From Sipunculus nudus (Eukaryota > Annelida > Sipuncula > Golfingiida > Sipunculidae), in assembly GCA_026874595.1 (NCBI GenBank), contig CM049313.1:19527508-19591507 (forward strand): DNA of 64,000 bases, read 5' to 3'. Every line of letters starts with the position of its first letter. Position 1 is the first letter of the stretch. Below, one piece after another: positions 12,401 through 24,400 of the stretch. Under the pieces are notes generated by a model. That model was not told the DNA's origin. It saw only the letters and a list, made by a program, of their open reading frames with translations, and did not search any database. Position numbers and translations under genes: made by a program.

Positions 12401-15400
12401 ATGGCTTGAAAAAATTTTTACCTGATATTTACCCTGAAAATTCATACTCGACTTATATGTGAGATCGACTTATATGCGAGTTTTTACGGTACATACTTCA
12501 ATTGCATTGTTGTTTCCGATCCAGTGTATACAACTTTTCCTGAATCAAGTGTTATTTTCAGATATTTATTATTTTGCAAATTTAAAAAAATATATTTTAA
12601 GAAAAAATAAATACATCTGTGTATATAATGTGATGTTGACTGAGCAGATTAACTGTAAATGTTGATGCAATTTAGAATTGTTAATCAACTTTAATTTTTA
12701 AATATAATTGATATATATTGTAAATGTATAGTAAAATTTATAAATTTTGTCCAAAATTTCCCTTAACAAAAAAGTGATGTAATAAAAAAATGAGGACCTA
12801 ATGCAAACATTCGTTCAGTATTTTTCTGCCTCAGTAGAATGGGAATTAAAATGATTTGCTTTGTTTTTCTATCTCTCTGTCTGTTTTTAAATATTCAATA
12901 ATTATGAATAAAACTTTTTTTTACCTGTAAGATTAAATTTTGTATCCTGTATGTTTATGCAAAGGTGTTGTAATTTTCCTCACTCCCTGCCACTGAGTAT
13001 TTGTTTAGGACAATATTCTTCTGGCAACTGCATAAAATTTATAACTGGTAAATAAAGAAATAAATATACAGAGTTACAAAGGTCTTTTTAAACTCTCATT
13101 CTCCCCCCCCCCCTGCCAATCAGGTCAAACAGCTGAGTCCCCATGTAACCCTTCACCACCACACAACACCAGATTTTGAGTGATCTCTTCTCTATATACA
13201 CTCTTAGACTCAGTCACTTCAGATTGTTTTTCTCTATAGGTCATCTGCATGTCCCATCAGTAACTTCTTCTCTGAACTACCAAGTTTTAGTCTCTCAAGT
13301 TGACCACAACCTGCCTATAGTGATCATGGGCGATTTCAATATTGACATTTCAAATATAATATATAACACCAAATTGACACAATTATGTCAACTCTTTAAA
13401 TGTCAACAACTAGTCAGAGAACCAACCAATGACCATGGAAATACCATAGATCTTGTCTTTACTAACTGTTTAAATGCTTCAGTTTCAACATTAGAAAACA
13501 CATGGTCAGATCACAAGATATTATTAGCAACAATCCCCCATTCTTCAATTCAGATCAAACATAGCAACTACTCAGCTTAATCTACAATTTCTTCTCTATA
13601 GATACTTTTTGAGACATTCTGTTTCCTCTCTAATTCAGCAACAACTGCTTCCCAAAACATATAAGTTTTCTTCTTTTCCATAAATATTTTGATTTATTAA
13701 ATGTGTATTTTTATACTTGCAAATCTCCACTTCCTTCCTCTGCAATTTACAACATCTGGTTATTCCCATTGCAATATTTTAGACACACATTCTTGTTCAT
13801 ATTTAAAATACTGATACTTCTATATAACTATTCCGCTCAACTACATAATTAATACAAAAAATTACATTTGTCAAAATGAAATCTTACAGACCTACATACA
13901 ACAATAGTGACAATTGTATCTGTCTCATTCAGCTGAGCGCGTGACCCATAGGTCCCTTGTTAGTTTCTGCAGACTGGTGGAGCCACCTGTATTTTTTTTA
14001 AAGTTAACTCATTTTTTCTCTATTTTTGAGATATATTAATACAGACACAATCTTTGCCAGTTGGTTAATCTGTTTGATGCTTCAGTTGAATTGGTATATA
14101 CTACCATTCAGATGATAAAATTTCCATTTGCGATCTCTTCCCAGTCAGCTGAGGTTCATGACCCATGGGTCACTTGTTAAAAGATCCTCCAATGGGAATG
14201 GTTATTGTTTTCGGTCAGTTTCTGTATATGTTTGTGTGGATATGTGTATCTACAAGGTATCTGAGGAAAGTTTCATGGATTTTATTGAAATTGAATATAA
14301 AGTTGGAGACCTTAAAAATATCTTGAATTGATTTATGTTTGGTATAAATCCCCATGTAGTGAGTGTTTATCATTGGATATATAATCTATGGTAGTAATAT
14401 CACAACCAGCGGTGTTTTTCAAGGTATTGAGGAAATAGACTCTCCCTTGAACAATTTATAGGTTAAATTTCAACATTCCAGGACTTGATCAATCAGCAGC
14501 ATATATATCAGACGCTTTCTTTTTTCATTTTCGTTTAATATTTCTATACTCCAAATATCCATGAACTTGTTATGTAAGTACATTTGCTTTATCATATACG
14601 AAGTTACGACTTTTATAGAATGATAAGGTTTACAACGGAGAAGAGATTGAGCTAAACAGGAAGTTACATCGGTTTGTGAGATGTTGTATCCAGTTCATTG
14701 AAGGCCAGAACACTGTGGCTTGCCAGCTCCGGGTCAGGGGCAAGAAGGCCAGACAAACTCGTAAGTGAACAGCTAAACACCTTGTCCTAATATTAATATT
14801 GTAATACAGTAGAACGTCGAATATCCAGACACCAATTATCCGAAAAATTGTTCATCCAAAATAAAAAATGGAGAACCGGAATTTTGACCATATATCCGAA
14901 ATCATAACAATGATAAAAAATCCAGAATAAAAATGGTATAAAAGATTGTCTGATTCATAAAAAAAGTAGCCACATAAGCGATGATACATACTGCCGACTG
15001 GTTAGTGCACCCGAGCCTAGGCAGTAGGTGTGAAAACACCGCCAGGCCGGCAGGGGTAATTAACCTGTACAAACAAAATGTTACAAAAGACTGTAACTGA
15101 TTAGCCGACCGCAGGTTGTAGGTGTGATAAACTCAGCCTCGCCGATCCGTGTAGTCCTCGGCTCAGCTTTGAAAAGGGTGGCATTAAAGAATAGCTCTGA
15201 TCGTCGATTCGGTAGTCGCCCAGGCCTTGAGTACAATGGTGGGCATTATTTGAGTTCATGTGCGCCTGCGTTATTTGCTCACAGTCTATTGGCCAGAATA
15301 TTTCTGCCCAATATATGGGAATTTAGATTAGCTAGAATCGCTGCTTACGACTGTAGGTGAGGTCGTCTGGGCATTATATTAACCATGCTAACCAAAGCTG

Positions 15401-18400
15401 ATTTAACCATTGTGATAGTCAATGTCAACACGATTTACAGCTCATCCTGATTATTCTCCACGTAAATTTTTACATGCTGTTAATTCATACTCCTCAATGA
15501 AATCACATAAGCGCCATGTCCTGTCAGTTGATGACAAGCTGTCAATCCTTGCAAGACTTGACATGGGTACCAAGCCAGCTGACCTCGCCAGAGAATTCAA
15601 CATCGAAAGATCTACGATCAGCGACATTAACGTTTTGTTTCATTAAAAAAAAATAAAACTGTGTACATGAACTTGTTTACTTGTGCATTCAACTGATCCT
15701 CTCGCTTGTCATTTCAATGAAAATACAGTACATGTATAAAGGTTCCCGTAGTTAACCTATCTGCCGAGAGATGGCAGCACTTTGGAGGTCATGGCAGGTC
15801 ATTCCAGTTATCATGGCAGCCACGCGTGACATGATGTAGGTACGATACCGATTGTTTCCAGCGCAGGGCTGTTCAACAGTGATTATATTATTATATAATA
15901 TTGTGTTCTATATGATAAATTTAATAAATCGATTGAAAATGTTATATAATATATTGTCCCACGTTTATCAGGGGCTAGCTTAATCAATTTGGGTCAGTCA
16001 GTACATGGCAATGTCCTGAACTCTGGGGTAGGCCTAACCATGGTGATTCCCAGAGCAATTTCATTCGCAATTGTTCATCCGAACGATCGTGCTTCCGAAC
16101 AAAAAGCTTGTCCCCCAAGACTTTCGGATAAGCGACGCTCTACTGTACCTAGATATCAGAAAATCACTGAGTGTAGTTTTCATACATTCTGCTTATTCAA
16201 TTACAGTCCAGGGCACCACTTTTGAACAGAAATATGTTTAAATTAGTGATCCTTGTACTCCATAGCAGAAAAACATTGATCGAGTGCATTTGAAGGATTA
16301 AAAAGTTTTGCAATAACTGGTGGAGTGATTCACTGAGGGGCTATTTATATTCACAATTTTATGTGAGATCCTGCTTTGGGACTCAGTTCCTCCTGGTTGT
16401 CTCATATTAACAGCAGGTTGATTCTTACAAGAAACATGAAAATATACTTCCTGCTGATGCTGTGATTTGTGAGTGAAGATTGTTGATTACTCTACATTAA
16501 TTTGTTCATCACACGTTTTCCAGGACAATTTAAATAATTAGTGTTTATGATAAAGAATAAAACACAGACCATAACTTGGCTTAAGCTAGTTGTGAATTTT
16601 TAGGTATTTAAAATGAATATATTTTTTCTTGTATTGACTTTGTACCTTATAAGTATAATACCCCCTTGATGTGTTGACAGCTTATGTACAGGATGAGGCC
16701 ACAGCCCTGCCACTAGGAGAAGAGTTCCAGAGACATGTGAAGTGTTTTGTTAACCACAAGGGAAAAGACATGATCAGCAAATATGCCAGGTGCTACAAGC
16801 TGATTCAACAGCTCCAGTAAGTCATGTGATGTGGTTATAACCAATCAAAAGCTCAAGTATATATACATGCCTGGTACCAATAAAATGCTCCAAAAATGTA
16901 CTTACTGGTAACCTTTTAGTAAGTCTTGTAATACGGTGCTGTTACTGTCAGTGTCTCTTTTATTTATAATTTATCAAAATTATATGTCTTGATTTAGAAT
17001 TTCTTCTGATTGATTACTTATTGTACATAAATTAGCAGAATTAAATTGAGTATTGAATAATTTTGTTGTAGAGGAAAATTTTTTAGCTTAACCAGCACAT
17101 TGGTACTTCACTGGAACTTAGTTTTATTTAAATGATATAAATCAACAAGGGAATACATTGGTGATCAGAAGGAGGTAGCTTGCATCCACAGTATAAATAT
17201 ATATAAAATTCTGAAGGATGAACAATGTTTGAACCTCTCATATAATTTAACTTTAATATACCGTAAAATCTCCACTTAAAACCGCGGTTTAATCAAGAAA
17301 TTCAAAATCTTAAAATCAGGTTGATTTCCTGAAAGCACTGTGCGGTTTATACTAGAAGGGTTTCCTGAATATCTTCCTGACAGACATCGTTTTTGGGCCG
17401 GCGAGTGAGCGATAATATTGCAACTTTCGAAGGCCGTTCTTAGCAGCAGTCTCGCATGCATGGGAGCCGCGTGTAAATGTATTATTTACGATTACTTGTT
17501 ATTTATAAATTTGATATTGCTGATTAGTTTTCGTGTGATATATAACTTGTTATAAAATCTTGGTAATTGTCACCAAATAATACGTTTACAACAACCCTGC
17601 TGTAACACACAGCGGCCCACTTCGTTGGGCATGATCAAGCTAAATTGAAATAAAAGCCTACTTTAAACCCATTTGCAGCATTATTTAGCGATGATTATTT
17701 GTTTAAAACGTAAAATGAATATAAAGCTGACATTGTAGAGAGTTGCACAATGGCAGACGATCCTTTTAAAATCAAGTTTGAGTGCCGCCATGTGCTGAAA
17801 CGTCCCGGTATTCTGCTAAGAATATTTTGAACAGCTGTACGCGGTGGGTGGTTAACAGAACAGCCACCTATTTCGTCCCAGTGTGCCTTGCGCGAACACT
17901 ACCTTGACAAAATGGCTCCCCACACGGCAACTTTCTTCAGGAAAAAAACTTGCTTACCCCGACTGGCTGATTTAATTTTACCTTAAAATCACTCGTTTTC
18001 AAGCGTCATGTTTCATATACGTGCGTATCTCAACAAGGTAACTTCAGTTACTTTGATATTTAGTTGAGTTGCCCAGCGATGTTTTCAAACGCACCAGCAA
18101 AATGTGACATGGAGCGATGTCAATGTACGATGTGACGATGATAATACCGAAGTAACTGGTATGAAAATGATTTGAATCTTCTGAGTAATTCCAGAAAATG
18201 GAATTTTCATCAAAAATTAAGATTTTACTTTTTAATTACTTTTAGAATTAAAATATACAGTGACTTGAAATGGATCAGCAGAATATTTTTTTCCAAAATA
18301 TAATGACAAATCAGTAGCAAACAAGAATACGGCACGGAATATAAAATCTTTATAAACAGGCAGTGGTTCACCGGCCTTTACGTCTTCCCAAACTTCATGC

Positions 18401-21400
18401 TTAAGTGACCTTGCAAAAAAGTGTTATGATGTGTTTAAATAAAATGCCAAAGGAATTTTAAAGTGGACAAGAAGGGCCAAGTCGCAACCTTCGCGTGTTC
18501 ATTTCTAGATGATAGCTTGATTGTGTCTTTTGTCAAATCATTCCGTAGCGAAAGTTGGTGCGGTTTTAAAGGGGGGTTCTTAGTATTTGAGCCCCTCGCA
18601 GTGTCTCGCCTGGAATTTTGGTGAAGTCTGGGTGTGGTTTTAATCAGAAGTGCGGTTTAAAGTGGAGATTTTACGGTAATTAGAACATGCAATGTCAAGA
18701 TTTCAGTGTCACATGGGAGGAACTACGCTGTTAGGACCGACTTTTAAACCTGTGTGCAATGCAAGATTTATTCAAAATTTAAAGTAGAGAGAGATTTATC
18801 AATTTCATTAACCTATGCATTACAACAATGATTAATAGTGTCATTCCTGATGTGATTTGTTATTTAACAGAATTTCCGTCAGGATGTATCATCAGAAAGC
18901 CCCTGCTGAGCAGGAAAAGCTGGACGTCAGCACTCTGAGAATCCTGAGAGCTGTCATCCACAACCGGGTGGTTCAGCTCCCACGAGACTGGCCTGACAAC
19001 CCCACCAAATATGAAAAGTAGGTCCATATAAACTTAACTTCATTGTAAGTGTACACACAACCCCACCAAATATGAAAAGTAGGTCCATATAAACTAAACT
19101 TTATTTTCAGTGTAGACACAACCCCAACAAATATGAAAAGTAGGTCTATATAAACTAAACTTTATTGTCAGTGTACAGACAACCCCACCAAATATGAAAA
19201 GTATATAAACTAAACTTGATTGTCAGAGTACACACAACCCCACCAAATAAGAAGGTTCATATAAACTATACTTGATTGTCAGTGCACAAATGTAGGACCA
19301 CGTTAACTAAACTTTATTATCAATGTTTGTGAAAAATATGTGTCGAAACTATTGAGGGAATGGGGATGTACTCCTGGATTACATTTACTCAGTATTCAGC
19401 ATCTGTTTTCATGGCTTGTGCCAACTTAGCACAGTTGACATTGAGATATATCCATGGTAAAAATATGTTTTGTTTTTAGATTCATAAATTATTGTTGTGA
19501 ACTGTGAACTTATGCGATGGTGCGGCATCCTCCGTCATGTGTCGTGCGTCGTCTGTACGTTAACCATAGCTATCTCAAAAACGGCAGGAGCTAGCATCAC
19601 CAAATTTTTTTTGCAAATAATCAGTCATCCAAAAAACTATATCAGATTTTGTTTATTTTTTTCTAACTGCATTTTCTTGGATTTTATAGGGAAAAAGCTA
19701 AAAAGGCTTTAAAAATCTTTTTCTCTGAAACTGTCCAGCCAAATTGTCCAATATTTCACAGAAATGATCCCTGGAACAATCTTTCTCAAAATTATTCGAA
19801 TGGTTCCAGTTCGGAGATTTTGGCTGAGTTACAGCAGGTTGAACTTTGTTAAATGTGCAAAAAAGCATATTAAAATTATTATAATAAAAATATTAAAATC
19901 TCAGAAACGGCTGGAGTTATCATCACCAAATTTTATGCCAATGTTGGTCACATTGGTCATATCTGAAATTGAGGTATTGGTGGCTCCACCTGCATCGGCC
20001 TTTTTTGTATGGGGTCATTAGTGCCTGTATCACACTGAGGGCTACAAAAAACTTCTTCTCTGAAACCATATGGCCAAAATGTTTAATATCGCACAGAAAT
20101 GATCCTATGGTAGTGCTTTCTGAAGTTTGTTCAAATGGTCTCTTTTCAGTGACTTTTGGCTAAGTTATGGGAAGCTGAATTTAGTCATATGCCATAACAT
20201 CCCATTTTAGCTCAGTGGCTACAAAGATCTTCTTCTCAAAAACCACTGGGCCAAATTCTTAAATCTCACACATTAATTATCCTCAGATGTTGATAATTCA
20301 AGTTTGTTCAAATGGTTTTGGTTCAGTGCTTTTTTGCTGAGTTATGGGAAGCTGAACTTAGCCAGTTTGCTGTATATTCCTATATGAGTTATAAACCTGC
20401 GAAACGTTTTTCAACTGATGCCACTGAAGCCAGTTTGTTAAATATTTTACAAGAATAATCCCTACAATAATTCTTATAATAATTGTCATTAATGGTTCCA
20501 CATGAATGATTTTTGGCTGAATTATGGAGATTGAATTGAGGCATTTTACCATATATGTTAGCTGTGTGATGCTGTTACATCTAGCCTGGCACCAGTTTAT
20601 CAGCATCTATTACATCATGCCACTAGACATTTATATTTCAGGCTATATTTGGTTAATATTGACAAGAAAGTTTTTTTAAAAGCTTTTAAAAAATTTAAAT
20701 TTATGATTTAAGTTATTCATCATACCAGGCAATGTTACAGTCATGGATATTCAGCTCTCTGTGGCTATATAAAGACAACTGTATGTGAATTAATTTGCCA
20801 TCAATGATATATATCTGTATTTTAATATTGCATTCAGTATGCATCCGTAATAATTTTACATATATTCATGATTTCTTTTTTATAAAAAGTCAGCTGAAAA
20901 GCATTTTGTTTTGGGAAAATAAATTTCAAAGTTATTTCAAGTAGGGACCACTTTTGTGTACAGATGGCAGCACTTGGTTTACCATTGGCAGATTGCCAGT
21001 GCCTTGATGTTGGCTATTAGCAAAGATGATGTCAGCTCTATAAATAGTTTTGGCACAGTGCCAGGATTGGGGAAGTGCAGCCAGGTATAGGTCAAGAGTT
21101 CACTCAGTGCAGTAGCTGCATTCTATTTATAGCTTTGGCAGACTGCTCACTGCATCATATTTGGCACCAAAGTTCAGCCTGAATCTATTTATAGCTTTGG
21201 CAGACTGTCAACTGTGTCAGATTATGCAACAGGTCAAGAGTTCACTCAGTGCAGCCAGGTACAGGTCAAAAGTTCACTCAGTCTAGCCAGGTGCAGGTCA
21301 AGAGTTCACTCAGTGCAGTAGCTTGAGGCAGCAATTTGTCACAGGTCACTTAGGGGCAACTGCCTTACTCACCTAAGCCTTGTCAGCCCAGTGCATCAAA

Positions 21401-24400
21401 CTCTGGGGAAGTTTGATGTATTGGACTGATACCTGTCTATGCGTCTTTGATGGTATTCTCATTTACAAGACCGGTGGTGCCACCTACATTGACTTTTGCA
21501 GTGTATGCGCCTGCTTATTTCTACAGAGGTATTTGATACATCTGTCTAAAATTGGGTATGTTTATACATATCGGGTAGCTTTATAGTGTACAGGACTGGT
21601 GGCACCACCTGCAATAATTTTTGCACAGTGTATGTCCCTGCTTATTTCACAGGACGTCTTTGACATATCAGTCTGACTTTGGGCATATGTATATATCTCT
21701 TCGTTGTATATAAGACTGGCGGTGCAAGCTACAATCATTGTATCCACCAAAACAGAGTTTTGGGGATACTATGTTTTCAGTCGGACGCCGAAGCTGCAGC
21801 CATCACTGCATAGGTTTCCGGAGAATTTTTTAAAATTCGGATTTATGATCAGTCACATGTGAACTGCTGCGTTCTCATTTTGGTTGACCTCTGACCTTTC
21901 CCAGCGTCCATTTGTGTGTCTGTTTTCACACATAAACCCACATATCTCGGGAACCGTTTGACCAATAAGGCTAAAGATTTTGCACAAATGTAGCCCTTGG
22001 AAAGCTTTATAACATACACTAAAAATGGTGGCGCCACCTGCAACCATTTTTGCACAGCGTCCATCTGTTCATCTGCCTTGGGATAAAAACACTCATATCT
22101 CTGCATTGGTTGGACTTATCCACCTAAAATTTTGCATGTGTATACATCCTGGACAGCTTTCTTGGTTTTATGACAGGTGGTGCCACCTACATTCATACTT
22201 AAGCTGCAGACATCCAAGCTCATATCTCAGGAACCATTTGACCAATTTGGCAGAATTTGTGCATGTTTCTAGATCTCACATAGCTCTTTATCATACACAA
22301 ACTAGTTAGTGGTGGGAGTCGGTTCCTTTTTCATAGTCGATCATCGGTTTGAGCAAACCGACTGATGATCGATTATTAATCGGTTCAGACAAATATATGC
22401 AATTATAAAAGAAATATGCAATTATCTGTGAAACTGTACCTGTGTTTCCCAGGCAGGTATTCTCCTCTCGTGCACGAGTGTAACGATCCTTCCACATATA
22501 AAGACAATCAGACTAATTTAAGGACCAAATTTAACGACGGGTAATATCTTTCATTGTGGAAATTAAGAGCGTCTAAGATTGTTAGGCCTATAGAGGGGCT
22601 GTTTTTCTAGCAAATTAACGAAGGCAGATTTTACGAGCCCTGGTCCAAAAAAAATTCCAGCTGAAATCCAAATACTCGACCGGCCGGGTTAGCCCCGACA
22701 ATGATTTTTTTAAGGACGGCCTAAACAGCGGCACTTGGCATCCGTTGAATAGATTGTTTCTAAGAGAATCTCGCAAAATTGGCGAATTTATGGAGTATTT
22801 TAACACCTTCCCGCCCATATTTTGCAATGTACATGTCGTTAGAAAACTCTCCGCTAATTCTGCAGCTCCCTGCGAGTTCACAAATAATAAGTTTAATAAG
22901 TCCTCCTTTCTCGCATCTATATACCGTGTCATACTCAGTTACATAGTTACCAAGTTATTTGGGAACACAGACTCATCATATGAAGCGGAGAATGTGGTAA
23001 AAATTGAAGAATAAATTTTGCCTCTAACCAAGGCATTCTGGAAAGAATACAATCATTATTATGATGTAATCGATAGTTGCCTTTGGTAACCGAGCACTTG
23101 AAAGTGGCAGCAAACCGACTGACTTTCGATAAAACTCGATGATCGGACAACCACTAAAACTAGTGTTCCCACCTGCAATCATTTTTGCACAGCATCCCTC
23201 TGTTTGTTTGCCGTGGAATAAAACCACTCATATCTCGGCAGTGGTTTGACATATCTGCCTAAAATGTTGCAGGTTCATACATCTTGGATAGCTTTCTGGA
23301 TTTTGTGGCAGGTGGCGCCACCTACATTTATATATACGCTGCAGACATTCAGGCTTATATCACAGGACTGGTTTGACAAATCCCCCTGAAATTTTGCATG
23401 TGTATAGACCTCACATAGCTCTTAATCATACACAAAATTGGTGGCGCCACCTGCCACCATTTTTGCACAGCGTCCGTCTGTTTGTCTACCATGGGCTAAA
23501 ATCACTCATATCTCAGTAGTGGTTTGACTTATCTGCCTAAAATTTTGCATGTTTATACATCTTGGACAGCTTTCTTGATTTTGTGGTAGGTGGCCTAACC
23601 TACATACACATTTCCGCTGCAGACATCCAGGCTATTATGCAAAACACCTCACTCGATTTCCATTTGCCACTCAATCCATGCCTCACTTCACCTTTCCTAC
23701 TCCGATTTTGGCAGATACACGTAGTCGCTTGTTGACTACCCATATTCTAGTTTTTGTGTTGTGTGCACTCATGCCAGAATTGCAGCAGTGATGTTTGTTT
23801 AATTGTTTCTTGTTCTAAGTGTTTTGTACTTACATTGTTCATATACATGTTACACATGTTCTTTAAAAGTATTGGTCCACCATTAAAGCATTATACCTGG
23901 TGTAATCTCATTGCACTGGTTCGCATTAGGCCTGTAGGCCTTTTTATGTTTTATATACATAAGTTTGCATTTGTTATTTAAGTGTCAATATTTGATTTAT
24001 ATTCCCTGAAGAATTTAAGATGCAATTACCTGGAACACAAACTATCATAGGCCATAATTAAGCCTCTACATAAGATTGTCACTGTACTGTATAGGTGTGG
24101 CCTTAGTGGATTTGTTTCTGTGCATTGTCATTGTATTTGTTTTTTTTTTTGTGCATTGTGTTTGTTTGTCATGTGTATACATCATTTCACATGTTCATTA
24201 TTTGGTACTGTCCATATGTTATTTCATGTGATGTATTCAATAAAAAAAAACACTTAACACAGTTTGACTTTACAGCAGTTTCCCTGTTACTTTATTATTC
24301 TTTATAATGTCATGCAGGCATCACTCTTTTTAGATGTCTGTGAAGGTCATTCTGACATTTTGAAACAATGCTGTCAAAACATTAAAAACCCTTTAATCAT

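Larger units (their letters stand above)
9149..13961 (+). mobile_element. Helentron-like element B1 (long copy with endonuclease remnant)
   Basis: Left end TTAGCTCAGCTGACTATAAG, then a CCGTCCGTCCGG-type run. The right end has CAGCTGAGC upstream of the palindrome-like GACCCATAGGTC and CCTTGTT. GCTCAGCTGA at the very left end is the inverse of TCAGCTGAGC lying inside the right end: the asymmetric inverted repeat typical of Helentrons. It contains an apurinic-endonuclease-type fragment near the 3' end and a nested TIR transposon (10714-12489). Confidence 0.6.
8313..14178 (+). mobile_element. Helentron-like element A1, interrupted by B1
   Basis: Left end (8313-8345) reads ...CTCAGCTGACTGTAAGTCATCTGAGCT; the right end (14144-14178) has CAGCTGAG, then the hairpin ACCCATGGGT and CACTTGTT. 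The body carries two diverged tandem units (8400-8750, 8780-9130) with 'GACTGGTGGTGCCACCT'. Element B1 (9149-13961) is inserted inside it; the A1 body resumes at 13962 with 'AGTTTCTGCAGACTGGTGG'. Confidence 0.65.

Noticed and set aside
19764-20163. Overlapping frames of 64-85 codons
   Set aside because: They lie in dispersed repeat C, and the frames are not conserved in the second copy at 62494-63672.
22025-23014. Several 60-105 codon frames on both strands
   Set aside because: They fall in the palindrome modules and the non-autonomous hAT element; no transposase motif such as a hAT dimerisation domain is visible.
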